A stretch of DNA of 64,000 bases from Pontederia crassipes (GCA_030549335.1 CM060194.1:37589171-37653170), one strand, 5' to 3'; positions 10,793-22,436 are shown, counted from the first letter of the stretch. Made by a program: numbers and translations. The notes: generated by a model from the sequence alone, not told the origin.

Positions 10793-11537
10793 GGCTATCC
10801 TTCCACCACACATAAGCATCCAATATTGAAGGAAAAGAAATTCACTTTCAAAAGGAGAGTCTTGTGGCTACTTTATTTAGAGTCACATTTTAAGTTTTAG
10901 AGTTCTATTTTCTTGTTCATCTTTTGTACTATAATATTTACATTGTGATGTTTAACTCTCCAGCGATGGAGTAGTCCTTTTAGTTGGTTTGAACTTCACT
11001 GTTATTTCAATAAAAGATTGTTCTCTTATATGAATACGGATGTTGTGTTTTTCTTGAGAATATAATATTTCTCCCCAGTCTACTCAGTGAGATTTAGAAG
11101 GGTGTGAACTTAGACTTACTCGATTGAGGACTCTTTGAGACGAATTGAATTACTCTGTGTTTTGTCCATAAATATTTTGAGAATAATTTGGTTGAACTTT
11201 TTTCAAATATTTATTTGATAAAACAGATAGGACAACTAGTTAGAATCCTAAATTTTATTTCAATTATTTCATATGATTTTTCTCCTTAATTTAAATGATT
11301 GTGGATGAATGCTTAGCAAAGTCAACATTTCTTCTATTTGACATTTTTCCTTTCACTTGTTGGATCTGCTTCTTATTTCTCCCTGGTTAATTTCTATAAT
11401 TCATTTCTTTTAAAAATTCTCATCTAGTAAGATTAAAAAATTAAAGTCCTTGTGGGATCGATATCTTTTCATTATTTTACTACTTGTGCGATAAGTATAC
11501 TTGCCCTTTTTCTTACTATATAAAAAAATCGCATCAT

Positions 11538-11563
11538 GTTTTTAACGTCGTTGTCGGGAACTT
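11538..11563 (+). promoter_or_regulatory. Primer-binding-site region (Athila/Tat)
   Basis: Just after the LTR end, TTTTTAACGTCGTTGTCGGG matches the usual Athila/Tat sequence TTTTGGCGCCGTTGCCGGGG with several substitutions. This is where the tRNA primer for first-strand synthesis would anneal; the changes fit a dead copy. Confidence 0.75.
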
Positions 11564-12239
11564 TTTTTTTATCTTTTTCTTACTTGAATATTCTCATCTT
11601 TCTTTTTTTCAAATGTATTTTGCATTCAAAACGGTCCACGTCACACTGACACAGTCCATGCTTCTTTTTTTTTTGTTTTCCACTCCTAAAACCAACCGTT
11701 TTTAGAAGATGACCCGTGTTGACACTTCTGAAATGGTTTGTGTGTCACATAAATGGTCCGTGTTTTTCCCTCTGCTATTTTTTTGCGCTGCGTTGAAGCT
11801 AATACGGTCCACATTCATTATACATGCTCCACATAATTTTCCTATGCCTTCTAAGATACGGTCTGTGTTCATCTATACACGATCCATGTTAACCTTTCGT
11901 CTGTGATTTTTGGACAGCGATGAGTGTCAACATTTCCAAAGCATTTCATTTTTCTCTTGTTTGATTTTCTCAATATTTTCTATTAAGATTGTTGATTTAA
12001 TCGCACTCTGCAATCCTCGAGCAATACAATAAAACTATATAACACTAGAAGCTCGAAGGAATCACTTCTCTTTAATCCTGAGATAGAAAATTTGCTAAAC
12101 AGCAAAGAAAAAAAATAAGGATCAAAGGGATGGCAGAAAATCATTAACAACAACAAAAACTAGGAAATCAAAATCCAAATGTGAACTATGATTGCACTAT
12201 TAGTCAAATGAATCATAACCCATGGAGCATAACACTTCT

Positions 12240-13320
12240 AGACATCAACACCAATTTTTAGATACAACATAGCACCCTTCAAATGGTGCAAAATGTTTAA
12301 TTTAGCGGCAATCAAGATGAAGATCCTTTTGGGCATGTTAGAAAATTTCTTCAATTATGCTCTAATTTTAAATTTCATAATTTTTCCAATGATGCAGTTA
12401 GGCTGCGACTGTTCCCTTTCTGCTTGAGAGGAAAAGTATCCACTTGGCTCCATACTTTACCCGAAGGAACCATCACAAATTAGAGAGAGATGCGACATTC
12501 ATCAACAAATATTGCCCGCCCCAAAAAAGCAGCTCGACTAATCTTCGACGTCAAAGCATTCTATCAACAAGACTCAGAAATCATGTATTAAGCATGAGAA
12601 ATGTTTAAGTAACATGCATCTCGTGTTCCTTGTAACATATCCCTCCATGAAAAAATTCAATTCTTTTATAATGGTTGCTAGTTTCACATTATGTGATAAG
12701 ATTGACACTTATGCAGGAAGTTCCATGAATGATAAGTCTCCCGAGAAGAGTTATAATATTATTGTAAATCTTGCTATGAATAATTGGTAAAATAACAAAA
12801 GTAGAGAGCCACCACGAAAGATGAGTGTTTATCAAGTAGATGACAACACTCAACTTATGGCACAACTAGAAGTCATGGACAAAAAATGAACACATTTGAT
12901 GAGTCGCATCAGTGAAAAAGCCTATGTTAAAGTTGTACAATAAACTTGCGATTTTTGTAGTGAAGGGCACTTTACTTATGAATGCCTGGTCTCAAACTCT
13001 AACCTTTCTTCTTTCACTTCTTTTGAAATGCTAATAATGTATCAAACAATAATTTCATAAACAACCAAGAGACAATTATAGCACCTATGATTTTGGGTTG
13101 AGAAATCAACTCAACTACTTTTGGGTACACCATCGAGGTGCTCCGCCACCAGGCTTTCAACCTCGTAATAATGACAAATCACATGCCGAACCAAAATCCA
13201 ACTTGAAGGATGTGTTGGCTAAAGTCATCAAAATGATGGATAGAAAATTTGCAAATCAAGAAGCCTCAATTCGAAATATAGAAAATCAGGTGAGGGCAAT
13301 TGGTTAACATGATTGCAGGT
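12240..13320 (+). pseudogene. Athila/Tat gag remnant
   Basis: From about 12310 one frame reads NQDEDPFGHVRKFLQLC, then NDAVRLRLFPFCLRGK and WLHTLPEGTIT, the capsid signature of Athila/Tat gag, which packages the element's RNA. A stop replaces the usual Trp after TIT. Degenerate versions of the DSEIMY-AWEMFK and FYNG segments follow to about 12790, and a zinc-knuckle-like CDFCSEGHFTYECL appears near 12950. At 13098-13300 an open frame includes NYFWVHHRGAPPPGFQPRN, and the coil MMDRKFANQEASIRNIENQV ends the protein. Many stops and shifts: not functional. Confidence 0.88.
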
Positions 13321-14117
13321 AGACAACCTAGTTCTCTCCCTAGCAATACAGAGAAGAACCCGAGGGAAGAAGCAAAGCCAGTCAAGTTGAGAAGTGGCAA
13401 AGAATTACCACAACTAGTGCAAACTCAAACATTCGATGTATCATCTTCAGATCAACCCCCTACTTCACCAGCCAAAAAGAAAATTACAAAATATCAGATT
13501 CCTGCAAAATTTGAAAATTGTCATATCCTAAAAAATATTGACAGGAACAATTAGATAAACAGATGCTTGTATATGCCAATATGTGCTTGTATATGTCACT
13601 TTTTAGAAATTTTTAAACAAATTCATATTAACATCCCATTTCATGAAACTCTTAAAGCTTGTATATGCATGTGCTCTTGAGGAGTCAGGCCTAATCAAAT
13701 TGACAACTCAATGTTGTTCAGTCTACAAAAGAGACTTGCCAACAAAAGAAAAGGATCCAAAGAGTTTTACTATCCCCTACACTATTAGAAAATTTTATTG
13801 TTCTAAAGAACTAAGTGATTTGAGTGCTAGCATTAATCTGATGCCTTACTCTATTTTTTTGAACTTATGTTATGACGAGCTTAAGGATACCTTGGTGATA
13901 CTCCAATTTGCAGATCAATTTATTAAAAGTTGATAAATTTGCATTCCCAATAAATTTCATCATCATGAGCATGAATTTTGAATCCGAAGCACCCATCATC
14001 CTAGGTAGACTATTCCTCGCTACTGGCAACATGTTGATAGACGTCAAAAAAGGACATCTCATTTTGAAAGTGGAAAATGAAGAATTGTATTTTAATATTT
14101 TTGACTCCCTCAAATAA
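13300..14117 (+). pseudogene. Athila/Tat aspartic protease remnant
   Basis: The linker (13300-13554: PSNTEKNPREEAKPVKLRSG) joins gag to the protease. At 13740-13930 the frame reads DPKSFTIPYTI, then DLSASINLMPYSIF; the usual active-site Asp-Leu-Gly-Ala is changed to Asp-Leu-Ser-Ala. After a frameshift near 13920 it continues VDKFAFPINFII, EAPIILGRLFLATG and LIDVKKGHLILKV to a stop at 14117. The enzyme would process the polyprotein. The changed catalytic triplet and the frameshift rule out activity. Confidence 0.88.
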
Positions 14118-14329
14118 TTTTTAGTCTTATCGTCTTGCTATTCTATTGATGTCTTTGAGGATGATGTCTTTGATGAATTTGAACAGGTAGTACCAGAGGT
14201 GATAATAGACCCATACACAATTGTTGAAGAGTCAATGGACAACACAAAAGAAGAAATTGACTCAAATCAAATGGAGCCAATCCCTCTCAAGAAAGCCATC
14301 TTAGAGAACATCGACACGTCTCCACCTCC

Positions 14330-14894
14330 ACCAAGCCCATAACTCAAGAGCCTACCCACTCATTTCAAATATGCATTTTCTCGAAAAAGATTCATTTCTT
14401 GTTAACTAATGTAATGGAAAGTAAACTTTTACTGGTACTTAGGAGACATAGAAAAGCCATTGCATGGTCCATGAATGATATCAAGCGGATATCACCCTCA
14501 ATCTGTATGCATAAGAAATCCTGATGGAAGAGAAGAGTAAACCAAGCGCTCAATTTCAGCCTAGGTTAAACCCAATTATAAAAGAGGTAGTTAAGAAAGA
14601 AATTATCAGACTTCCTGATGCAGGTATCATTTACCCTATCTCTAATAGTCCTTGGATTAGCCCCGTCTAGGTAGTACCTGAAAAGGGGGGCACTACTGGT
14701 ATTACTAACAAGGAAAATGAGTTGGCGCCTAGCAGGGCAGTTACAAGTTGGCGAGTGTATTGATTACCACAAACTCAATGAAGCAACACACAAGGATCAC
14801 TTCCCTCTCCCATTCATGGACCAAATGTTGGAACGAGTAGCAGGACATAGTTTTTATTACTTTCTGAATGATTATCAGGATACAATTAGTTTTT
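14330..14894 (+). pseudogene. Athila/Tat reverse transcriptase, 5' part
   Basis: Begins with LPTHLKYAF near 14350. After a broken stretch it gives IIRLPDAGIIYPISNSPWIS, then an extra stop, VVPEKGG, NELAPSRAVTSWRVCIDYHK and DHFPLPFMDQMLER. These are RT motifs just before and including the fingers. It ends at 14880-14894 with DYQD, where GATTATCAGGATACAAT has lost one base relative to the usual Tyr-Ser-Gly-Tyr-Asn. The catalytic YxDD block is missing, removed between here and 18688. Confidence 0.88.
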
Positions 14895-15349
14895 ATATTT
14901 ATTTAGTTCTTGGCATATAAAACTTTGGTAAAATAATTATTTTCTTGCATATACTAAAAGGAATTATTTTATAGAACATAAAATATGGTCATTAAAATGA
15001 TGGTCTATTATGGTCATGAAAAATTAGAATTAGTAGCATCTTTGTATTTATTTACTACATGGAATATATAATTTTTATTTCTCAATCTCCACCCCCTTTG
15101 ATTGAAATAACATAAAGATTGACGTCTTATTATTTTTATTCTATAAGAGAACATAAAATTATTTAACTTTGTGTAGTTAAATAATTTTACAACATATATA
15201 ATTACTTTTGTTCAAAATGTCTTAAATAAATTGTAATTTTGTAAACTTATAGTTAGTTTTACATTTATGCAATGAATGTTTGCCTTTTTGAACCAAAGGA
15301 TCATACTTCTATACATAAATTTTCACCATTGAATGCAGCTACTCCACAT

Positions 15350-15950
15350 AATTTTTTTTAATAGATTTTGATGTCAATAATTTTATTTGTAAATATGTTC
15401 ATGATTATTTTTTATTTGTAAGAATTGTAACTCTGACAAGAAGAAATGAAGTGCATTTTTAACATTTATTTTTATTTCTTATATTATCAAACAATTAGTA
15501 AAAACATGTTTAGTAAGTTATCATCCTTTTATCATTTGATATTATTTTTCTATTATGCATACACAAAAAATCTTATATGTAAAATTTAATTACATATAAA
15601 TTATATATGTAAACTAAAGTTTTTTAATAGATTTTGATGTCTGATAGTTTTATTTGTTAATATATTTTCATGATTATTTTTATAGTTTTATATGTAAGAG
15701 TTGTAGCTCTCAAATTATGTTAATATTAAAATATATATTATAGATATAAATAAATTATAAGTATTTTTATATTCCTATTTCTTGTAAACAAATATATATT
15801 TTCTTCCTTTTGATAAGAAGAAATGAAGTGCCTTTCTAATATTTATTTTCATTTCTTATATTATCCAACAATTGGTAAAAACATGTATTAGTAAGCTATC
15901 ATCCTTTTATCATTTGATCTTATTTTCTCATTATGCATACCCAAAAAAAA
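15350..15950. repeat. Direct duplication within the AT-rich insert
   Basis: Copy 1 (about 15355-15575) and copy 2 (about 15618-15950) share, in order, TTTTAATAGATTTTGATGTC, a TTCATGATTATTTTT word, AAGAAGAAATGAAGTGC, TTTCTTATATTATC, and GCTATCATCCTTTTATCATT (copy 1 with GTTATC) ending at CATTATGCATAC. Copy 2 has an extra AT-rich stretch of about 90 bases in the middle. Confidence 0.85.
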
Positions 15951-16032
15951 TACATATAAATTTTAATTTAAGTGATTATAATTACATTTTAAATAATTTA
16001 AATATAAAAATTACGAATGGCATGTACTACAT

Positions 16033-16058
16033 TATATATATATATATATATATATATA
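16033..16058. repeat. (TA)n microsatellite
   Basis: About 13 TA units inside the AT-rich insert. Confidence 0.9.
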
Positions 16059-16440
16059 ATGCTACATAACTTTGATTCTGATAATATTTTCTCGTTCTAC
16101 TAATTTATTTGAAAAATAGTCGTAAATAATACATTAATCTGCATAATTCAAAAGGAATAATAAAGGGCATAAAAGAAAGTTACAATATTAATAGAAATAT
16201 ATTTCATTCTAATTTTGTATTTTCATTTTAACTGAATTACTGAATATACTTTTTAAAAATAAATACTTATAAATATGTATAATACTTATGTTTAGCTTTT
16301 AGCTCTCTTGATGATTGAAAAATAAAATTTTACTATTTTTATTTATACAAATATAAAATATTATAGTAAAGGGCGAACAAATTAGGTAACCTTCTTTAAG
16401 ATCTTTAAACAATGAATAATGGCTAGTCTATAGAGCTTAC

Positions 16441-17017
16441 GTGCCGTTCGGTATGAGGTAATATTAATAGATTATCAGTTATTTTATTTCAAATTCTCAG
16501 GACCCACCATATTATCTCGTTTGACTACGATTGATTATCGGTAATTTTAATTGCTCTAGTAATCTTGATTACCACCTCACTGATAATTTAGATAGCAGGC
16601 AGGGGAGGTGTTTTTTCAGATTACTACCTGGTGAGAATACATTTTGACGAAAATATCCCTTCAATTAAATTTTTATTTCAAATAATTTATTAATAAATAA
16701 ATATCATTTAACTTCATCTTTTTTATTATTTGAAATATTGTACAAATAACTCTTAATTTTGTCTCATCTTTATATATATATATTCATTTTTCTATTTTTT
16801 CTTTGTTTATTTATAATGATATGTTATTAAAATTTAAAATAATTTTTAGGGGTATTTTTGTAATTTTGACACTATTCGTTTTTATCATTATTTATATTAC
16901 CAGTACTTACCAAATATTATAATATAATATTACCGGTAATTTAAATAGTGGTAATCTATCTAAGTGGTGATTCAAATTACCGGTTACTTAAATCAGTAAT
17001 GCGCCAAACGACCCTTT
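16441..17017. mobile_element. Miniature inverted-repeat element, copy 1
   Basis: Left end GTGCCGTTCGGTATGAGGTA. The right end read in reverse is GGGTCGTTTGGCGCATTACT, so the ends are imperfect inverted repeats. The interior is AT-rich and non-coding, with TTATTTTATTTCAAATTCTC near the left end. A second family member lies at 55300-55905. No clear target duplication. Confidence 0.75.
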
Positions 17018-18095
17018 AGATTTAACAATGGATGGATAAATATTGTTAACATTAATGATTAAATAAGCTAATAAGTTAAAATGGATATAAGATAAGAAAT
17101 GTTCAACTTTTAATATAATACAAATTAACTAATAACTACCGTATTATAGTAAAAGTTAATTAATTCTGCATGTTGTCAAGATTGTGACCAGATAGCGATA
17201 CAAAGCCCATATGTACTAAAATAATCCCAAAAAAATTATATAAAAATTAATGCACAGATATATTTAATTATTTAATACAACATATATCTCATTTTCAACC
17301 TTCAAAGTTGTATATTTAATTAAATGATAACTAAAACATTATTATGTTTAACGGTTTAGAATTAATTATCCACTACTCCAATTCGTCTCTCTTTAAGAAG
17401 TGATTAATAAATGTAAAATGGGAAGAAAGAAAGAAAAGATTGTATAAAAAAAATTAAGTTATTTTTTTTTGTGAGTAATTTAGTACAAAAACATATTATA
17501 AGAATTAAAATAATATGAAACCTTTGAATGATGTTATAAGATCATTTTGATGGAGATCATACTGCAACTTGCCATATTTCCTACAACAAATAAAGAAAAT
17601 GTTGTCAGTGCAAAAGGTAATTGCAATATATAAATATATATGGTTTTGCCCATATCAAAATTAAAAATAAATAAATTAATATATTTCAAGTAATTCATCT
17701 CGCAAATCAAATAAAAGAAACTCTTGATTAGAACATCCACTACGCATGTACTTTTATTTCGTAAAAATGTTTGCTCTCTTGAGATTCCAATCCTTTTAAA
17801 ACAAATGGATTTTGGAAGACATCATGGCCAGATTTAATGGGGCAGTTAATTGGTGTGTGGGTGGTTGCATAAATCTTTTATATGTTTGTTTTCAATAACG
17901 GTGATTATAACTGTTGTTATAACGGAATGTTTTCCAATGCCTATAGTTAAGATAATATAATAACTTCATAATTAAATTCTAATTCTCACAAGCACGATGG
18001 ACTCAGTGGTCTCATGTTAAAAAATAGGCAGGTTATAATTATATAAAAAATTATTGTATATATATATATTTTTCTCAATAATTTTTCTAGTTATT

Positions 18096-18096
18096 A

Positions 18097-18129
<33 letters not shown>
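18096..18129. repeat. (ATT)n microsatellite
   Basis: Eleven or so ATT units in the AT-rich insert. Confidence 0.9.
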
Positions 18130-18131
<2 letters not shown>

Positions 18132-18310
18132 CGGATTTAAATATTTATATTCACATTAAGTTTAAGTTTCTATCAAAATCTTATTTATAGATCTTGCCTA
18201 AAATTCTTATTTTTAAGTTTTTATATAAAATAATAAAATATATTAATTTGTACAAATGATCCGGCCGAACATGTATAATAAGGTATGTAGATTAATTAAT
18301 AATTAGTTAT

Positions 18311-18434
18311 ATCATCTTAATATATATATATATATATATATAATTTGTCTCAATGGAAATACAAATATATGACCTTAATATATATATATATATATATATA
18401 TAATTTGTCTCAATGGAAATACAAATATAGGACC

Positions 18435-18470
<36 letters not shown>
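18311..18470. repeat. Compound minisatellite: (TA)n plus spacer, three units
   Basis: Units of about 61 bp, each a CTTAA-(TA)n run followed by AATTTGTCTCAATGGAAATA. Runs start near 18318, 18378 and 18437. The third unit ends in the longest TA run and lacks its spacer. Confidence 0.9.
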
Positions 18471-18472
<2 letters not shown>

Positions 18473-18687
18473 GTTAGGTAGTATGCATATTGGTTACTTG
18501 TACGGTTATGAAACAAATATATTTTACCACATTCTACTTACTATATCAATTTACTAATATGTATAATATATTCTTTAAAATATGTTATTTTCTTCGCAAA
18601 AAAATTGAAGGACACATGGCAACATATTATGATGCCAAATGTCATTTTCTTTTTAAAAGTACTCTCTCTTTAATATAATATAGATTT

Positions 18688-19590
18688 TGCAGCGTTGTGA
18701 AGAAACAAATCTAATACTAAATTGGGAGAAATGCCACTTCATGGTGAAGGAAGGCATTGTTTTGAGACACAAGATTTTCGAAAAGGAGATCGAGGTAGAC
18801 AAGACCAAGGTGGACATAATCGCAAATCTACTCCTCCCACATCCGTGAAAGTTATCCGAAGCTTTTTAGGCCATGCTGAATTTTACAAACATTATCAAGG
18901 ATTTTTTCAAGATAGGCAAACCACTCACTAATTTACTCGCCAAGGACATTAAGTTTCTTTTTTATTCTGATTGTATATTTGCATTTACTACATTGAAAGA
19001 AAAACTCGTATATGCTCCCATTATTATAGCACTAGATTGGAGTCTTCCATTCGAACTCATGTGCGACGCTAGTGATCGAACCATCGGTGGTGTACTAGAA
19101 GGCCGGCCATCGTCGCCCTCTTCACTTGCCACCATTGCCATCGCGTTGCCGCCATCTATCACAGTCGCCGACACTTGCCGCCGCTACCATTGCCGCCGCC
19201 CTCACCTTTTCTTTTGTTCCTTAGACGAGACAAGCCTTCAAACTCCAGTGCAGACATCGACTTGATATTGGCTTCTTCTTGAACTCCGACAAAATTTGCA
19301 GACAAAATGGATTGCGTTCATAGCACGCAAGCCGTTTTCTTCAAGTAACATGGTCTGTATTTTCCAACACGATGTCAAAAAAGAAAGCAAAACCTCGACT
19401 ACTCAGGTGGATCCTTCTTTTACAAGAATTTGATGTGAAAGTTAGAGATAAGAAGGGGTAAGAAGGGGACTGAGAATATCGTCACTGATCATTTGTCTTG
19501 TTTGGAATCTATTCCAAGCGAGGAGACTGTAATACTTGAAGATTTTTCAGATGAGAAATTTTTTTTCATCAACTCTTGTGTTGAGGTAAA
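18688..19590 (+). pseudogene. Athila/Tat RT end and RNase H remnant
   Basis: Resumes with LQRCEETNLILNWEKCHFMV and EGIVLRHKIFEKEIEVDKTK, then TSVKVIRSFLGHAEFYKH, the connection segment after the RT palm. A frameshift leads to NLLAKDIKFLF, FTTLKEKLVYAPIIIALDW and LPFELMCDASDRTIGGVL, the RNase H start. A GC-rich tract interrupts at 19102-19240. Later [20 protein letters not shown] and ENIVTDHLSCLES close the domain near 19510. Similarity is lost by about 19590, before the integrase. RT motifs upstream of LQRCEE are missing. Confidence 0.88.
19102..19240. other. GC-rich tract interrupting RNase H
   Basis: A short tract rich in GCCGCC, GCCATC and TTGCC words between the RNase H start and the resumed coding similarity. 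Its composition differs sharply from the surrounding AT-rich element and resembles the interior of the element at 56855-57450. Probably a small insertion or patch; ends not defined. Confidence 0.45.
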
Positions 19591-20900
19591 ACTAATCTCA
19601 TATCAATATTTTTTTATTTTTTACATTTTTCTTATTACAAAATAAGGGGCAAATGATATTTCATAGTTCATTAAAAAAGAACTTAAAAATTTTATCTTAA
19701 ATTTGACGGAAAAACTTAAATGTCAAATTTTAAGTTATAGTTGAAGCAAAAAGTTATAATTCAGGAAGTGTTAAAAGGAAATCATCCTAAAAAAACAGAA
19801 TCCTAATCAATTTTGATACACAAAACTCTAAAATTAAGCTCCAATAGAAACTCGGGTCAAATTTTTAACAATTTTATCTGCTTGAATAATCCTTATATCT
19901 TCCATATCACTAATTTCGGTACTGAAGCAAATGAGCTGACTATGATGATTACTCGGCATACTAGTAGAGTAGTAGTCATGATATCATATCTACCAAGAAT
20001 GCATGCCATGGGAATGTTGTTTCGAGAACAATGGGTGAACTGGAAAGACAATGTTCTTCAGGTACACATTACAAAATTCAGTTAAAACATATTTTAGCTT
20101 AATTAGGGTACTCGAGGTAAATTCAGAATATTCTTTTGTCCATGTACAGAAAAATCTGTTGATGAGGTACCAAGTTTGTCAATTTTCTTTTATCTAGTTA
20201 ATTGTTAGCACGTCCCCTATACTTGGTTTCCAAGATCATGCAATTAAAAACTTATTAACTCGTGAATATTAAGGATGAAAAGGGCTGTGTATCAGATATA
20301 ATTTTGATCTACTGTACTCCTCAACATTATAGAACCTTGGCTCTGTATGCTAAGATCTCCCCCTCACTGAAAACATCCAAGTTTGTCTCCTTTGATGATT
20401 CTACCACTTTTCAGTATGCAGACAGATAACGTGTCCTATTAGAATTTCCTTGTTTTCTTTCTTCTCAGTTTTCTCTTCTTGGAAATGGGATCCAGTTGAA
20501 GTAATTGCTTAGTTCATGCTATTATTATTACCTCAAAGTGCTCCCTTATGAAATCTCCTTTCACCAAAGTGAGGATCATGGTGCCCTCAATTCAGACCAA
20601 TCTCAAACTATACTTTCAAAATGCAGAAATCTTAATAAAGGCTGAGAAGAAGATGAAATCACTCCACTGGCTTGCTTGAACTCTTTTTATCTTGTAAGAA
20701 GAAGAACATGATGATGTCTTTGCACAGAACTCCCTTGAATATGAATTATGAAAGATGGCAAATGAAAACTGTGTTCCCCTAAAGCAACTTAATAAAGGGA
20801 AGTGAAGAAATTAAGGAGCGATCACAATATTTTGCTGGTCCCCAAATATTTACAGCCACAAAAGAGAAAATAAGAGAAATAATACAAGAGAAGAGTAGAA
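19591..20900. other. No recognised feature
   Basis: AT-rich. A 90-codon plus ORF at 19813-20085 has no motif I recognise. The last 300 bases could be 3' flank of the minus-strand ORF at 20938-21144. Confidence 0.45.
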
Positions 20901-20937
20901 GCAGCAGCTTCCTCTCAGCAAAGTCTTATCAATCTCC

Positions 20938-21144
20938 TCAGAGGACCTCGACGATCTCCATGGCTGACAGCATGGAGTACCTGGCCGAGACGACCAGCGG
21001 CCCTCGGTAGGCGGCCGCCATCCCGGAACGATGCAGAGCTGACACGAAGAGCCACAAGAACTCCATTGCCAAGCTCCCGACCTCCTGAAACCGGTGCATG
21101 CTGTTCCTCAGCACCGCCCCCAGCACTACTTCCCACCTGACCAT
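20938..21144 (-). CDS. Unrecognised 68-residue protein (putative gene)
   Basis: A minus-strand ORF from ATG at 21144 to a stop at 20938, in a GC-rich island within AT-rich DNA. The protein is hydrophobic and amphipathic rather than low-complexity (starts MVRWEVVLGAVLRNSMHRF; middle MEFLWLFVSALHRSGMAAAY). I do not recognise the family. About 60-70 bases upstream on the same strand is TTTAAAACC, a possible TATA-like element, followed by a purine-rich leader (GGAGGGGAAGAATTAAGA) directly before the ATG. A longer overlapping ORF in another frame (20915-21439, 174 codons) reads Arg/Gly-rich sequence typical of a GC-rich shadow. This is the best candidate for a live host gene here, but the evidence is only ORF quality and composition; it could be a gene fragment. 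Confidence 0.35.
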   Translation of the reverse strand: MVRWEVVLGAVLRNSMHRFQEVGSLAMEFLWLFVSALHRSGMAAAYRGPLVVSARYSMLSAMEIVEVL

Positions 21145-22204
21145 TCTTAATTCTTCCCCTCCTCCGTTTCTCCTTCAAGCCTCTAACGGGCAGGTGGCGA
21201 CTGGTTTTAAATCGAGCAAAGCACACATCAGGAGCCAATAGAGTACCATCAAAATGGAAGTTGCAGCGAGTCAGCATGAGATATGTGTGCCAACGGAGTA
21301 CCACACTTCTTTGATGCACCATGACGTTGATGTCACAAAGAAAGACTCGTGTCCTCCTTTCCACCAAAACCAAAACCAGAACAGAGGTCCTTTGTTGGTC
21401 GTTTGATGCAGATTTGACGGCGGAGATGGGCTGTGACAAGTATTACGTGGTATAAATCTTTCAGATTTGCGCCTCTCGGATGCTCTTCTTGGATGTGGTT
21501 CGTTCTTCGTACTAATTATTCGCACTTCATTTTTCTCATGAATAACCTGCGTGCCATTTGGTCGCTCTCTGCTGCTGCAGGACTGCAAATTGGCTTTTGA
21601 TTTCGACGGTAGAAGCATTAGAAGCGATAAGAATCCAAGGATGGATGATCTATGAGTTTTCGTTTTGTTTGGCTGATCTTTTTGTTTGCCACAGTTCGGG
21701 AGTGAATAGATAGAAATTTGGAGTATCGAGATAACTTGTGTCAAGTACGTACGAAAGAAAATAGTAAGAGAGTTCTGGATTGGGGATAATTCGGATTTAG
21801 TTTCATTCATGCTCTGCATGTTATGTTTATAATACCTTTCGTCCCCATGTCATATTATTTTATTATCGATCGACAGTTGCCAGTTACCCATTCATGACTA
21901 TAATCATATTCGACGACTATAGTTAGTTGCGTTTGTTATCAAATTAGAGCTAAAATCAGACTCAATTCTTTCCCATTTCTCCAAACATCGACAAACAAAA
22001 AGGTCGAGACTTTTGTTTTGGTCAATTAGCAAGAAGCAAAAGGTGGTAACAATGGGTGAGCTTTTGTTTTTTGTTTTTTCATATTTTTTGAAGGAAAGAA
22101 AATATCTATTGAAATGTTACAATAGTTGGAAGATACCCAGAAGTGGGTATATATCTCTCCCAAGAAATGTCCACAGACAAAAAGCGGATAGAATTTCTAA
22201 GGCA
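21145..22204. other. Possible 5' flank of the small ORF; otherwise empty
   Basis: Contains a 182-codon minus ORF (21271-21819) whose composition (Ser/Lys/Ile, no motif) looks non-coding. From about 22205 the chromovirus LTR begins. Confidence 0.4.
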
Positions 22205-22436
22205 TCCTGAAATTTCCACCCTAATAACTAAGGCCAATTAGATTATTTTGGCAGTGCTAACTTAACAGCAAAAAATTATTATTCATTTAAAATATGATAA
22301 ATTTTTATTTGTTTAGCGGAAGACTTTAAGTTAAAACATCAATACAACTAATATCATAGAATATAAGAAAAATATTATTCATATTCATTTTTAAAACAGA
22401 CTCTAAAGACTCACGACTCCATCTATTCGTCATGTG

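Larger units (their letters stand above)
10236..11536 (+). mobile_element. 5' LTR of the Athila-type element
   Basis: Starts TGATGCATGC and ends ATCGCATCA, giving the short inverted ends TGATGC/GCATCA. A TATA-type box TATAAAAA lies at 10785-10792. Near the end are GTGGGATCGATATC and GTGCGATAAGTATACTTGCC, sequences common at the end of Athila/Tat LTRs. It carries a cluster of CCCGTGT-type motifs at 10378-10740. Confidence 0.85.
14895..18687. other. AT-rich insert splitting the Athila RT
   Basis: About 3.8 kb, very AT-rich, with no ORF of note. It lies between two halves of one RT gene, so it either inserted there or replaced the missing 70 or so codons. It holds a duplicated segment (15350-15950), a miniature element (16441-17017), an ATT run (18096-18129) and a compound TA minisatellite (18311-18470). 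No terminal repeats or target duplication could be matched at its ends. Confidence 0.6.
10236..19590 (+). mobile_element. Athila/Tat-type Ty3-gypsy element, 3'-truncated
   Basis: In order: 5' LTR (10236-11536), primer-site region, gag, aspartic protease, RT (broken at 14894), RNase H (resuming at 18688), then loss of similarity near 19590. Integrase, env-like ORF, polypurine tract and 3' LTR are absent. All coding blocks carry stops and frameshifts. The gag and protease motifs fit the Athila branch best. The element was later split by a 3.8-kb AT-rich segment. Confidence 0.88.

Noticed and set aside
12240-14117. Intact retroelement polyprotein
   Set aside because: The domains are clear but several stops and frameshifts separate them, and the protease active-site triplet is altered.
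21271-21819. 182-codon minus-strand ORF
   Set aside because: The longest plain ORF of its area, but composition is Ser/Lys/Ile-rich without motif, hydrophobic pattern or recognisable homology. It overlaps the upstream region of a better ORF. Treated as chance.
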